Notes: generated from the sequence alone by a model not told the origin. 64,000 bases of DNA from Hyphomicrobiales bacterium (GCA_017305635.1 JAFKKF010000008.1:186001-250000); one strand, 5' to 3'. Positions 1 to 8,826 are shown, numbered from the stretch's first letter. A program made the numbers and translations.

Positions 1-583
1 CGAGGCAGGAAGCGCGGAGCGCGTGGTTGCCGCGACCGGCGACGTCGACATCCTCGTCAACAACGCCGGAACGATCCCTTCCGGCTCGCTCCTCGACGTC
101 GATCCGGTGCAATGGCGCGCCGGGTGGGACCTGAAGGTCTTCGGCTACATAAACCTGTCGCGGCTTTACTACCCGCGCATGAAGGCGGCGGGCGGGGGCG
201 TCATCATCAACAATATTGGCAATGGCGGCGAGATCTGCGACCCGCGCTACGTCGCCGGTGCCATGGGCAATGCCAGCCTGATGGCCTTCACGCGGGCACT
301 GGGCGGCGAAAGCCTCGGCGATGGAATCCGGGTCGTCGGCGTCAATCCGGGGCCGGTCGATACCGACCGCATCTACAACATGCTGAAGAAGCGCGCAGCG
401 GATGTTCTCGGCGATGCGAGCCGGTATTCGGAGCTGGCGGCCACCTATCCGCTCGGGCGCCCCGCCCATGTACGCGAAGTGGCGGACCTGTTCCTTTTCC
501 TCGCTTCGCCCCGCGCAGCCTACATTTCCGGAACCATCGTGACCATCGACGGCGGCATCGCTTCGCGCCGCTCGATCGTATGA
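1..583 (+). CDS. SDR-family oxidoreductase, 5' end cut by window
   Basis: The reading frame is open from the first bases, so the N-terminus with the Rossmann glycine motif lies outside the window. The visible part starts in the central sheet, with DILVNNAG (the SDR NNAG motif), and ends with SGTIVTIDGG, the usual C-terminal SDR signature. The catalytic segment is odd. Where classical SDRs have YxxxK before the FTRAL helix, this one reads AMGNASLMAFTRAL, so Lys is Asn and Tyr is missing at the aligned place; a Tyr lies three residues earlier (RYVAG). Redox chemistry is therefore uncertain. The stop overlaps the next start (ATGA), so the two genes are probably co-translated. It could be a divergent reductase or a non-redox SDR. 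Confidence 0.85.
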   Translation, partial: EAGSAERVVAATGDVDILVNNAGTIPSGSLLDVDPVQWRAGWDLKVFGYINLSRLYYPRMKAAGGGVIINNIGNGGEICDPRYVAGAMGNASLMAFTRALGGESLGDGIRVVGVNPGPVDTDRIYNMLKKRAADVLGDASRYSELAATYPLGRPAHVREVADLFLFLASPRAAYISGTIVTIDGGIASRRSIV

Positions 584-1371
584 CCGGCGGCGGCGAGACG
601 ATGGCGACGGCGCGAAAGCGGCTCGGCGTCATCGTGCCCTCGTCGAACACAATCGCGGAGGAGGGCACGCTGGCGGCGCTTGCCCACGATAGCGGCATCG
701 CAGTGCATTTCACGCGGCTGCGCGTGGTGGCGATCGGCGATGGGGCCGACTCCCTGGCGCAGTTCGACGAGGCGCACTTCGCGGCGGCCGCGAACCTGCT
801 CGCCGATGCCGGCGTCGGCATGATCCTGTGGAGCGGTACGGCGGCTTCGTGGCTCGGCTGGCAGGCCGACCGGCGGGTCACCGGCATCATCGAGCGGCAG
901 TACGGCGTGCCGGCCGCGACGGCGACGACCGCGATCAATGACCGGCTTGCCCGGATGGGCGCGAAGAGGATCGGGCTCGTCACTCCCTATGTCGCGGCGA
1001 TCGAAGCCCGCATCGAGAACAACTACCGCGCGATCGGCATCGATGTCGCCTCCGCCGAGCGCCTCGACCTCACCCGCAATACCGACTACGCGGAGGTGCC
1101 GCCGGCGCGGATCGCTGCGATGGCGGAGCGCGTGGCGAAGGCGAAGCCGGACGCCATCGTCATCCTCTGCACCAACCTCGCCGGTACTCCCATCGCCGAT
1201 GCCGTCGCGGGCGCGACCGGCATCCCGGTACTCGATTCGGTCCGCGTCGCGGCGGAGGAGGCGGCATCCGCTCTCCACGCCGCGGCGGCCCCGAAGAAGG
1301 CGACACATGAAGCGCCAAGCCCAATCAAGAAAGAGACGTCGGTGTTCTCGGACGCAAGTCGCATCCCGTAA
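580..1371 (+). CDS. Asp/Glu racemase / maleate isomerase / arylmalonate decarboxylase-family protein
   Basis: 263 aa from the ATG overlapping the previous stop. An ATG at 601 is an equally good start, because family members begin just before the RLGVIVPSSNT segment. That VPSSNT motif is typical of the maleate isomerase/arylmalonate decarboxylase branch of the Asp/Glu racemase superfamily. These enzymes normally use two facing cysteines. Here the second is visible in VILCTNLAG, but the first position reads ILWSGTAASWLG with no Cys, suggesting one-cysteine chemistry. The C-terminus after about residue 235 is a low-complexity Lys/Ser tail. It is the second gene of the SDR-to-ABC operon and is inferred to act on the imported compound. 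The substrate is unknown. Confidence 0.8.
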   Translation: MTGGGETMATARKRLGVIVPSSNTIAEEGTLAALAHDSGIAVHFTRLRVVAIGDGADSLAQFDEAHFAAAANLLADAGVGMILWSGTAASWLGWQADRRVTGIIERQYGVPAATATTAINDRLARMGAKRIGLVTPYVAAIEARIENNYRAIGIDVASAERLDLTRNTDYAEVPPARIAAMAERVAKAKPDAIVILCTNLAGTPIADAVAGATGIPVLDSVRVAAEEAASALHAAAAPKKATHEAPSPIKKETSVFSDASRIP

Positions 1372-1422
1372 CAAGGCCGCCAGCAGAGTGTATGCGGGCG
1401 TCGATAAGGAGAGGAAGCTGCC

Positions 1423-2430
1423 ATGATGAAGTTGGTGAAAGGTACCGCGTTGGCCGTCGGTCTGCTCGCCGCCGCGGCGTCGTTCGTCCCGCAGGCGACT
1501 GCTGCGGAAAGCGTGTCGGTGCGCCTCAAGTGGGTGACCCAGGCGCAGTTTGCTGGCATCTACGTCGCCAAGGCCAAGGGCTTCTACGAGGCGGCCGGGC
1601 TGGACGTAACCATCAATCCGGGCGGCCCGAACCTCAATCCGGAGACGCTCGTCGCATCGGGCGCGGACACGTTCGGAATCGCCGGCGGCACCGAGACGAT
1701 GATCTTCGCCGCCGAGAAGGGCCTGCCCATCGTTGCCATCGGCATGTCGCAGGAGAAGACGCCCTTCGTCTTCGCCTCCTTCGGCGATTCCGGTATCAAG
1801 ACAATCAAGGACTTCGCCGGAAAGAAGGTCGCCACGTTCTTCGAGGGGGCGCAGTACACTCTCTACACCGTCCTGCAGCATCAAGGCGTCGAGCAGTCGG
1901 CCCTGCAGATCATTCCGCAGCCCTTCTCGCTTCAGCCCTTCATCGACAAGCAGTTCGACGTCGCCACGCTGACCACCTATAACGAGCTTCTGGCCCTTCG
2001 CGAGCAGGGCATCACCGATCTCAACCTCTTCTCCCCCGATGACTATGGCGTGACCACGCAGCAGGACTCGATCATCACTTCTGCGGCGGTGATCAAGGAC
2101 AAGCCGCAGGTCGTGCAGGCCTTTCTCGATGCTACGCTGAAGGGTTGGAAATACGCGCTGAAGAACAAGTCGGAAGCCATCGACATCGTCATGGCGGCAG
2201 GCACGGGTCTCGATCGGAAGCACCAGGAACTGATGCTCGACGAAATCGAAAAGGTGATGGTGGCCAATGCTGGCGCGACCATGGGACTTGCCGCGCTGGA
2301 CATGGCGGCCATCGGTTCGGTCCATGATCGCCTCGTGAGCTACAAGGCGTTGAAGGCTCCGGTCGATCTGAAGACCGTCTTCGATCCTTCGTTCTGGGAC
2401 AAGGTCCCGGACGAAGACAAGAAGATGTAA
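1423..2430 (+). CDS. NMT1/SsuA-type ABC substrate-binding protein
   Basis: 335 aa. A clear Sec signal peptide (short basic start, Ala/Leu core, cleavage near QATAAES) leads into VRLKWVTQAQFAGIYVAKAKGFYEAAGLDV, the typical opening of the NMT1/THI5/SsuA binding-protein family. It is periplasmic and delivers substrate to the ATPase and two permeases that follow. The family carries sulfonates, pyrimidine precursors and various aromatic or carboxylic compounds, so the ligand is not predictable. An AAGGAG ribosome site lies about a dozen bases before the ATG; ATGATG gives two adjacent possible starts. Confidence 0.92.
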   Translation: MMKLVKGTALAVGLLAAAASFVPQATAAESVSVRLKWVTQAQFAGIYVAKAKGFYEAAGLDVTINPGGPNLNPETLVASGADTFGIAGGTETMIFAAEKGLPIVAIGMSQEKTPFVFASFGDSGIKTIKDFAGKKVATFFEGAQYTLYTVLQHQGVEQSALQIIPQPFSLQPFIDKQFDVATLTTYNELLALREQGITDLNLFSPDDYGVTTQQDSIITSAAVIKDKPQVVQAFLDATLKGWKYALKNKSEAIDIVMAAGTGLDRKHQELMLDEIEKVMVANAGATMGLAALDMAAIGSVHDRLVSYKALKAPVDLKTVFDPSFWDKVPDEDKKM

Positions 2431-2440
2431 AGCGCGTCCC

Positions 2441-3298
2441 TTGTCGACGCGTTCAACCATATCGGCGGCGGCGGGCACCTCGACGGGTGTCCGCCTGGTG
2501 CCGGCCGAGGGCCTCCTTGCCCTCAGGAACGTCTGGAAGCGTTTCCATTCCGGCGGGACCGAGACGGTTGCGCTGCACGACGTCGACTTCGTGATCGAGC
2601 CAGGTCAGTTCGTCACCCTCATCGGTCCGTCGGGCTGCGGCAAGTCCACGCTCTTCAACATCATCGCAGGGCTCGAGGAGCCTGACGGCGACGGTTCGGT
2701 TCTCTTCCAGGGCCAGCCGCAGCGGCATCGCGACCTTCTCGGCAAGGTCTCTTTCATGCCGCAGAAGGACCTGCTTTTTCCGTGGCGCACGGTCCTCGAC
2801 AATGCGGCGCTAGCCCTCGAGATCGAAGGAATGCCGCGGAAGGCGGCGCGCCAGAAGGCTGCCGCGCTATTTCCCGAATTCGGCCTGCAGGGTTTCGAGA
2901 AGCACTATCCGCGGCAGCTGTCCGGCGGCATGCGCCAGCGCGTCGCACTGATGCGCACCTTCCTCTTCGAGCGCGAGCTGCTGCTTCTCGACGAGCCTTT
3001 CGGCGCCCTCGACGCGCTTACCCGGAGCATGATGCAGCGCTGGCTGCTCGAGATCTGGGCGCGGCACCGGCGGACGGTGCTCTTCATCACCCATGACATC
3101 GACGAGGCGATCTTCCTCGGCGACCGGGTCATCGTCATGTCGGCGCGCCCCGGCACCGTCCGCTGCGACGAAAGGGTCGACCTTCCGCGCCCGCGTAGCG
3201 GCGAGGTGATGCTGACGCCCCAGTTCCTCGACGTCAAACGGCGGCTGCTCGCGATCGTCGAGGAAGAGAGCCGCAAGACATTTTCGGCGAGCGCCTGA
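2441..3298 (+). CDS. ABC transporter ATPase, SsuB/TauB type
   Basis: Up to 285 aa. All nucleotide-binding motifs are present in order: Walker A GPSGCGKST, Q-loop MPQKDLLFPWRTV, signature LSGGMRQR, Walker B LLLLDEPF and the switch His in FITHD. The FPWRTV segment after the Q-loop is characteristic of the nitrate/sulfonate/taurine ATPase group. The longest start is TTG at 2441, ten bases after the binding-protein stop. An in-frame GTG at 2498 would remove a low-homology leader and is a plausible alternative. It energises the importer formed with the neighbouring permeases. Confidence 0.93.
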   Translation: MSTRSTISAAAGTSTGVRLVPAEGLLALRNVWKRFHSGGTETVALHDVDFVIEPGQFVTLIGPSGCGKSTLFNIIAGLEEPDGDGSVLFQGQPQRHRDLLGKVSFMPQKDLLFPWRTVLDNAALALEIEGMPRKAARQKAAALFPEFGLQGFEKHYPRQLSGGMRQRVALMRTFLFERELLLLDEPFGALDALTRSMMQRWLLEIWARHRRTVLFITHDIDEAIFLGDRVIVMSARPGTVRCDERVDLPRPRSGEVMLTPQFLDVKRRLLAIVEEESRKTFSASA

Positions 3299-3299
3299 C

Positions 3300-4049
3300 G
3301 TGGAAGAGCGGCCGTCCCTTATCGCGCCGGTCGCCACCGCGATTGTGGTCGTCGCCGCCTGGTGGTTCCTCGTGCCGCTGCTCGGCATCAATCCGCGCTA
3401 CCTGCCTTCGCTTTCGACTGTGGTCGCCGACGGCCTCTCCATCCGCAGCGACCTGGTCGCAGGCTTCTGGCGCACCTTCGTCGAGACGGCGCTCGGCTTT
3501 CTCGTCGGCTCGCTGATCGGCTTCGCGGTCGGCGTCGTCTTCGCCTACATCCCGATCCTCGAACGGGCCTTCCTTCCGATCCTGGTGGCGGCCCAGACGA
3601 TTCCCGTCATCGCCTTCGGCGCGATCGTGGTGATCTGGTTCGGCAACACGATCCTCGCCAAGGTGGTGATCGCCTTCTACCTGAGCTTCTTCCCCGTGAC
3701 GGTCGCCACGATCCGCGGGCTCGAGACGGTGGACCGCGACCGCGAGAACCTGATGCGCAGCTTCGGCGCTTCCGGCCGCCAGATATTCCTGAAGCTCGCT
3801 TTGCCGACGGCGCTCCCTCTCATCATGGTGGGGCTGAAGATCGGCGTCTCCTTCAGCCTTGCCGGTGCGATCGTCGGCGAGTTCTTCGGCGACACCGTCG
3901 GCCTCGGCGTGCTCCTGATCCAGGCGCTCTATTTCGAGCAGGTGCCGCGCATCTGGGTGCTGATCGTCGCCTGTGCCATCCTCGGCACGATACCTTATGC
4001 CCTGCTGGTCCTCGTCGAGCGGAGATGGGTCTGGTGGCGCGCCGAATGA
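3300..4049 (+). CDS. ABC transporter permease, SsuC/TauC type (first)
   Basis: 249 aa from a GTG that directly follows the ATPase stop. It has about six hydrophobic segments and a cytoplasmic EAA-like loop (ENLMRSFGASGRQIFLKLALPTALP), which contacts the ATPase. It belongs to the BPD_transp_1 fold of the SsuC/TauC group. Its stop overlaps the start of a second, different permease, so the channel is probably a heterodimer. Confidence 0.92.
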   Translation: MEERPSLIAPVATAIVVVAAWWFLVPLLGINPRYLPSLSTVVADGLSIRSDLVAGFWRTFVETALGFLVGSLIGFAVGVVFAYIPILERAFLPILVAAQTIPVIAFGAIVVIWFGNTILAKVVIAFYLSFFPVTVATIRGLETVDRDRENLMRSFGASGRQIFLKLALPTALPLIMVGLKIGVSFSLAGAIVGEFFGDTVGLGVLLIQALYFEQVPRIWVLIVACAILGTIPYALLVLVERRWVWWRAE

Positions 4050-4777
4050 ACCTCCTGCCGGTGACGGTGGCGCTCGCCGGGCTTCTCGCCCTGTGGGAGC
4101 TGGCGATTGCTCTCTTCCGCGTGCCCGGCTTCGTCCTCCCCCGGCCCCTCGATATCGCGACGGCGGTGATGGAGAATCCCGGCCTCTATGCTTCCGGGAT
4201 GCTGCTTACCGCGCTCGAGGCCATCGGTGGTTTCGCCGCCGGCGCGGCGCTCGGCTTCGGCCTCGCCGTCTTGATGGTTCTCTTCCGGCCTCTGGAGCGG
4301 GCGCTGGTCCCCATCGCCATCGCCATCAGCTCCGTTCCCTCTATTGCCTTCATCCCACTCGCCCTCGTCTGGTTCGGGCTAGGGCCCGTCTCGAAGGTGG
4401 CGATGGCGGCGCTTGCCGTGGTCTTCGTCGTGCTTCTCAATACGCTGAACGGCCTGAAACGGCCCGACCGCGAGGCGATAAACCTCCTGCGCAGCTTCGG
4501 CGCCGGCCGCCTCGGCATCCTCTGGCGCCTGCAGCTTCCGGCGGCCATGCCGGCCGTGGTCACCGGCCTCAGGGTCGGCCTCGCCCGCAGCACGATCGCG
4601 GTGATCGTTGCGGAAATGCTTGGCGCCTACGCGGGAATCGGACAGATCATCTATCAAGCCACCGTTCAGGTGGACGCCCTGCATGTCTGGGCGGGGGTCG
4701 CGGTCGCGACCGCCGGAAGTCTTCTTCTCAACGCTGTACTGGTCGCGGTCGACAGGCGGCTGGTGTGGTGGTCATGA
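4046..4777 (+). CDS. ABC transporter permease, SsuC/TauC type (second)
   Basis: 243 aa from the ATG at 4046, which overlaps the previous stop (ATGA). An in-frame ATG at 4025 would add seven residues. The EAA-like loop reads INLLRSFGAGRLGILWRLQLPAAMP, and hydrophobic segments surround it. It is the partner of the upstream permease. Importers of this family usually use one homodimeric permease, so two tandem permease genes imply a heterodimer. It ends 23 bases before the GntR gene. Confidence 0.92.
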   Translation: MNLLPVTVALAGLLALWELAIALFRVPGFVLPRPLDIATAVMENPGLYASGMLLTALEAIGGFAAGAALGFGLAVLMVLFRPLERALVPIAIAISSVPSIAFIPLALVWFGLGPVSKVAMAALAVVFVVLLNTLNGLKRPDREAINLLRSFGAGRLGILWRLQLPAAMPAVVTGLRVGLARSTIAVIVAEMLGAYAGIGQIIYQATVQVDALHVWAGVAVATAGSLLLNAVLVAVDRRLVWWS

Positions 4778-4800
4778 ACCGACGCTTCGAGGACTAGACG

Positions 4801-5544
4801 ATGGCGCGTACAACCCGGCGCAAGCTCGCATCCCCACCCGCCCGGGCGCCGGGCGGTAGGCGCCGACAGACGACCGAGACCCAGGCGGAGAAGCTTCGCC
4901 GGACGATCGAGGAAATGATAGTCGGCGGAGAGCTCCAGCCGGGAGACCGTGTCGACGAGGCAGACCTGGCCGCCCGCTTCAAGGTGTCGCGCACGCCGGT
5001 GCGCGAGGCGCTGAAGACCCTCGCCGCGACCGGGCTCCTCGAAGTGCGCCCCCGCCAGGGAGCGGTGGTCGCCCGCATTTCCATCCCGGTGCTTCTCGAG
5101 ATGTTCCAGCTCATGGGCGCGCTGGAAGGACTGTGCGCCCGCCTCGCCGCGCGCCGGGCGACGCTGCCCCAGAAGGCAGCCCTGCGAAAAGTCCATGAGC
5201 GCCTCAAGCAGGCGCTGGCGGAGGGCGATCCCGAGCAATTCTATGCGATCAATTCGGAATTCCACGACCTAATCTACGACGCGGCGCACACGCATTTCCT
5301 GGCGGACCAGACGCGGGCGCTTCGCAGGCGGGTCTCGGTCTACCGCCAGCGAGTCACCCACCAGCCGGGGCGCATGGCCGCGACCATTGGCGAGCATGAA
5401 CGCATCATCGAGGCGATAGAGCGGGCCGACGGCGACGCCGCCTTCGACGCCGCCAACGAGCACGTGAACCTGCTCGGCGACAACATGGCGGACTTCATCG
5501 CCATGCTCCAGTCGGGCAATGCGCCGGGGGACAGGCCGACCTAG
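4801..5544 (+). CDS. GntR-family regulator, FadR/FCD subfamily
   Basis: 247 aa. A basic N-terminal tail of about 30 residues precedes the winged helix-turn-helix (LQPGDRVDEADLAARFKVSRTPVREALKTLAATGLLEVRPRQGAVV), followed by an all-helical FCD ligand domain. The FCD domain has spaced Asp/His residues (EFHDLIYDAAH, GEHERIIEAIE, ANEHVNLL) that bind a metal in this family. It sits at the end of the first ABC operon and its 3' end overlaps the convergent decarboxylase-like gene by four bases. It is inferred to control this operon and perhaps the neighbouring ALDH/cyclase promoters, in response to a carboxylate. Confidence 0.93.
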   Translation: MARTTRRKLASPPARAPGGRRRQTTETQAEKLRRTIEEMIVGGELQPGDRVDEADLAARFKVSRTPVREALKTLAATGLLEVRPRQGAVVARISIPVLLEMFQLMGALEGLCARLAARRATLPQKAALRKVHERLKQALAEGDPEQFYAINSEFHDLIYDAAHTHFLADQTRALRRRVSVYRQRVTHQPGRMAATIGEHERIIEAIERADGDAAFDAANEHVNLLGDNMADFIAMLQSGNAPGDRPT

Positions 5545-6383
5545 CGCAGGATGCGCGCCGGATTCGTGCCGCCCTGCCGATAGAAGACAGGGCTCGTTCC
5601 TATCCGCATGACCTTCGAGGCGCCGACGAATTCCTCCACGGGGAGCGCCGCTAGCGTGTTCACGATCGGAAAGAACGTCGGCAGGTCTTCCCACTCGGCC
5701 GGATGGAAGGTGACCTTCCCGCTGCCTTGCCAGCGTCCGAGCGTCTGTACATCCTGGTTGTTGGCGGCGTGGGTCATGAGCACCGGGTAGCAGGCATCCG
5801 CCTCGTCATCGCTGCCGGTCTTCGGAAAGTATTTGAGGTGCAGCGTGCCGTCGTTCGGCGTGGGCAGGGGAGACCGGTCCTCGACGAGGTCGACGAGCTT
5901 CATGTCCAGGAACGTGAAGCCGAACCAGCCCGCGGAACAATGGACGAGGTTCGGCCGGATGCGGGGCGGCGGCAGCTCGCCGTAGATCTTGGCGAAACCG
6001 ACATCCTCGCGCCCGGTGACGATCGGGTCGGCGAGGTTCTCCCAGATGACCAGCTGGAAGGCTCCCCGCACCTGGTCGACCGCTCCGCGGAACTCGGCGG
6101 GGATCTCGACACAAAGAAAATTGTAGCCACGACCGGCCAGCCATTCGATGCCCGTCATGTAGGTCGCATTGACCGACACGATCGGCTCGCCGGCGAGCGC
6201 GAAGCCCGGGGGAAGCAGGGCCTCAAGGGCGGCGGCGGCGGAGCGGAAGCGCACCGAGTAGGTGGTCGCCTCCTGCACCGGCCCGTGATAGCGGGACTCG
6301 TCCGGGCCCTGCCGGGGTCCGAGCGACGGACCGAAATGCGTGGGCATCCGGTAGAGGGCGCCCTTCTTGAAGGTATAGGTCAT
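5541..6383 (-). CDS. acetoacetate decarboxylase-family protein
   Basis: 280 aa. The core segment VTGREDVGFAKIYGEL matches the acetoacetate decarboxylase fold around the Schiff-base lysine, with Lys kept after GFA. The strand motifs FLCVEI and FQLVIWENLADPI also fit. In this superfamily, distant members can also do aldol or dehydration chemistry, so decarboxylation of a 3-oxoacid is likely but not certain. It is the last gene of the minus-strand ALDH-SDR operon, and its start overlaps the SDR stop (ATGA). Confidence 0.82.
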   Translation of the reverse strand: MTYTFKKGALYRMPTHFGPSLGPRQGPDESRYHGPVQEATTYSVRFRSAAAALEALLPPGFALAGEPIVSVNATYMTGIEWLAGRGYNFLCVEIPAEFRGAVDQVRGAFQLVIWENLADPIVTGREDVGFAKIYGELPPPRIRPNLVHCSAGWFGFTFLDMKLVDLVEDRSPLPTPNDGTLHLKYFPKTGSDDEADACYPVLMTHAANNQDVQTLGRWQGSGKVTFHPAEWEDLPTFFPIVNTLAALPVEEFVGASKVMRIGTSPVFYRQGGTNPARILR

Positions 6384-7228
6384 CCGACTTCTCCGCGCGC
6401 ACCATTGTCGCCGCCCTCGATGGCATCGAACATTGCGAGCGGAGTCGCGGTCGCAAGCCCGCCATCGACGGGGAGGACGATTCCCGAGATCCAGCGCGCC
6501 TCGTCGCTCGCCAGGAACACGGCGGCCCAGGCGACGTCCCAGGCGTTCCCCTCGGTCCCGAGAGGCGCAGCGCGTCGGCGCCGCTCGCGGATATCGGGCG
6601 TCAGGAAGTTGTGGACGTAGGATCCGTAGATGTGTCCCGGCGCAATGCAGTTGGACCGGATGTTCTGGTGGCCGTGATGGCAGGCCATCAGCGTACTGAG
6701 ATGGCTGAGCCCGGCCTTGGCGACGGAATAGGGCACGTTGCGGATGCCGCCCGTGCGCATGCCGTCGATCGAGGTGATGTTGATGATCGATCCGCCACCG
6801 GCCTCGGCCATGACCGGGATGGCGTATTTGGCGGCCATCGCGGCGCCCTTGATGTTCACATCCACGGCGAGGTCGAAATCGGCCGCGCCAATGTCGGTGA
6901 CGGTGCCGCTGGCTCCGGCGCCGGCATTGTTCACGAGGACATGGACCCCGCCGTACTCCTTGACGCAGGCCTCGACCATGGCCCGGCAGCCTGCCTCTTC
7001 CGCCACGTTCGCGCGGACGACCGCGGCCTCGCCGCCCTCCGCGAGAATCGTCTGGCGCGTCAGCTCGGCGCGGTCGGCATCGAGATCGGCGACCAGCACT
7101 TTCGCGCCCTGGCGGGCGAAGAGAAGGGCGATGGCCTGCCCGGTGCCGAAATTATCGCGTGCCTGGGTCGTGCCGGCCCCGGTGACGATGGCGATCTTGC
7201 CGGCCAGCCGGCGGCATTTCTCGGTCAT
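6380..7228 (-). CDS. SDR-family NAD(P)-dependent oxidoreductase
   Basis: 282 aa, with the start set at MTEKCRR because GGGAGAAGAG lies just upstream. The motifs are complete: an extended glycine motif (VTGAGTTQARDNFGTGQAIA), HVLVNNAG, catalytic Ser in NITSIDG, YSVAK for the YxxxK pair, and GIVLPVDGG near the end. The glycine motif carries an insertion, TTQARDNFGTG rather than GxxxGIG, as seen in some dehydrogenases of small alcohols or hydroxyacids. It lies between ALDH and the decarboxylase-like gene, suggesting alcohol to oxoacid to decarboxylation or aldehyde oxidation steps. Confidence 0.9.
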   Translation of the reverse strand: MTEKCRRLAGKIAIVTGAGTTQARDNFGTGQAIALLFARQGAKVLVADLDADRAELTRQTILAEGGEAAVVRANVAEEAGCRAMVEACVKEYGGVHVLVNNAGAGASGTVTDIGAADFDLAVDVNIKGAAMAAKYAIPVMAEAGGGSIINITSIDGMRTGGIRNVPYSVAKAGLSHLSTLMACHHGHQNIRSNCIAPGHIYGSYVHNFLTPDIRERRRRAAPLGTEGNAWDVAWAAVFLASDEARWISGIVLPVDGGLATATPLAMFDAIEGGDNGARGEVG

Positions 7229-7262
7229 GCCGTTCTCTTCTCCCTGGCCGCCGCGCGGTCGG

Positions 7263-8783
7263 TCAGCCGTAGCGGGCCTGTCCGGCGTACCAGTCCGGGA
7301 AGCTGTCCCCGAGACGGACGACGACACTCTGGTCCTTGCAATATGCCCGGAGCGCCTGCCAGCCGTTCTCCTTGCCATAGCCGCTCATGCCGAAGCCGCC
7401 CCAGATCGAAGCCGGATCGTTCTTGTGATGATCGTTGATCCACACGATCCCGGCACGCAGCTTTCTGGTCATGCGGTGCGCCCGAAGGATGTCCCGCGTC
7501 CAGATCGAAGCGCCGAGCGCGAAGTCGCTGTCATTGGCGAGCGCCAGCGCATCGGCTTCGCCGTCGAAGGGCGTGACGCCGACGACGGGCCCGAATACCT
7601 CCTCCTGGAACAGGCGGGAGCGAGGACTGACATCGGCGAAGATCGTTGGGCGAAGGAAGTGGCCGGCACGCAGCGGTTCGGGAAGGTCGGGGCGCTGCCC
7701 GCCGGCGACCAGCCGCGCTCCCTGCTGCTTTGCCGCTTCGACATGTTCGAGCGAGCGCTGCAACTGGCCGCGGGAGATCAGCGGCCCCATGTCGGTCGCC
7801 GCGTCGAGCGGGTTGCCGAGCCGTAGCGCATCGGCCTTCGCGGCGAGCTGCCGGACGAACTCGTCGTAGATTGAGCGCTGCACCAGAAAGCGGGTGCCGG
7901 AGACGCAGGTCTGTCCCGAGGCGATGAAGGCAGCAAAGGTCGAGGCCGCGATCGCCTCGTCCATCGGCGTGTCCTCGAAGATGATGACCGGCGCCTTGCC
8001 GCCGAGCTCCATGACCGTCGGCACAAGGCGCTCGGCTGCGATGGAGGCGACGATGCGACCCGTCGCCGTCCCGCCGGTAAGATCCAGCTTGGCAACCTGC
8101 GGCGCCTCGCAAAGCGCCTTGCCCACCACGGGGCCCGTTCCGCTGATCACGTTGAGGACGCCGGGCGGCAGACCCGCCTCCACGGCAAGGTGGGCGAACA
8201 GGAGCGGGGTCAGCGGTGCGAGCTCATGCGGCTTTGCCACCACCACATTGCCGGCGGCAAGGGCGGGGGCCAGCTTCTTGAGGAAGATCAGGAGCGGGTG
8301 GTTCCAGGTGGTGATCATCCCCACTACGCCGATGGGGCTCAACTGGGTATAGTTGAGGTAGTTCCCCCGATAGGGATTGACGGCACCCTCCAGGCCACGG
8401 GCGATGCCACCGAAGTGGTAGAACCACTCGGGCAGCCGCGCGAGTTGCGCCCGCATCTCGCGGATGGGCCTGCCGGTGACGCGGGTCTCCAGAAGGGCGA
8501 ATTCCTCGATCCGCTTGCCCAGCGCGTCGCCAATGGCGCGAAGCACATGGCCCCTATCCATCGGGTCGAGATCGCTCCAGCGCCCGTCGGCAAAGGCATG
8601 GCTCGCGGATTCGACCGCTCTCGCCACGTCGTCCGCATCGCCCGCAGCGACGCTGCCGATCATCTCGCCGGTCGCCGGGCTGCGCACGGCTATGCGTTCG
8701 CCGGGGCGTCGGTCAAGGAATGCACCGTTCACATAGGGATCGAGATCGATCGGCGGCATGGCGTTTCCATTTTCGATGTACAT
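7263..8783 (-). CDS. aldehyde dehydrogenase family protein
   Basis: 506 aa, the usual length. It has the NAD-binding TTWNHPLLIFLKKLAPALAAGN segment with the VVVAKPHELAPLTP loop, catalytic Glu in VMELGGKAP, nucleophilic Cys in ASGQTCVSGTR and the late EEVFGPV motif. It oxidises an aldehyde to a carboxylate with NAD(P). The start is uncertain: MYIENG at 8783 gives the longest form, but an ATG at 8759 (MPPIDLDPY) is also reasonable. Neither has a strong ribosome site. It is the first gene of the minus-strand operon and shares a 57-bp promoter region with the divergent cyclase gene. Confidence 0.95.
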   Translation of the reverse strand: MYIENGNAMPPIDLDPYVNGAFLDRRPGERIAVRSPATGEMIGSVAAGDADDVARAVESASHAFADGRWSDLDPMDRGHVLRAIGDALGKRIEEFALLETRVTGRPIREMRAQLARLPEWFYHFGGIARGLEGAVNPYRGNYLNYTQLSPIGVVGMITTWNHPLLIFLKKLAPALAAGNVVVAKPHELAPLTPLLFAHLAVEAGLPPGVLNVISGTGPVVGKALCEAPQVAKLDLTGGTATGRIVASIAAERLVPTVMELGGKAPVIIFEDTPMDEAIAASTFAAFIASGQTCVSGTRFLVQRSIYDEFVRQLAAKADALRLGNPLDAATDMGPLISRGQLQRSLEHVEAAKQQGARLVAGGQRPDLPEPLRAGHFLRPTIFADVSPRSRLFQEEVFGPVVGVTPFDGEADALALANDSDFALGASIWTRDILRAHRMTRKLRAGIVWINDHHKNDPASIWGGFGMSGYGKENGWQALRAYCKDQSVVVRLGDSFPDWYAGQARYG

Positions 8784-8794
8784 TATTCGACTTT

Positions 8795-8826
8795 AGGAAT
8801 ACAAACAAGAGACAACAGGATACAAA
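8795..8826. promoter_or_regulatory. direct repeats in the ALDH/cyclase divergent promoter
   Basis: Two near-identical boxes, AGGAATACAAA (8795-8805) and AGGATACAAA (8817-8826), are spaced 22 bp start to start, about two helical turns, in an A-rich 57-bp gap between divergent genes. On the other strand they read TTTGTAT(T)CCT, close to the TTGTAnnnn half-sites many FCD-type GntR proteins use. Binding by the nearby GntR (4801-5544) is an inference. Confidence 0.35.

Noticed and set aside
520..2478. 652-codon minus-strand open frame
   Set aside because: It runs antisense through the racemase and binding-protein genes, is Arg/His/Asp-rich and shows no family motif; a GC-rich shadow frame.
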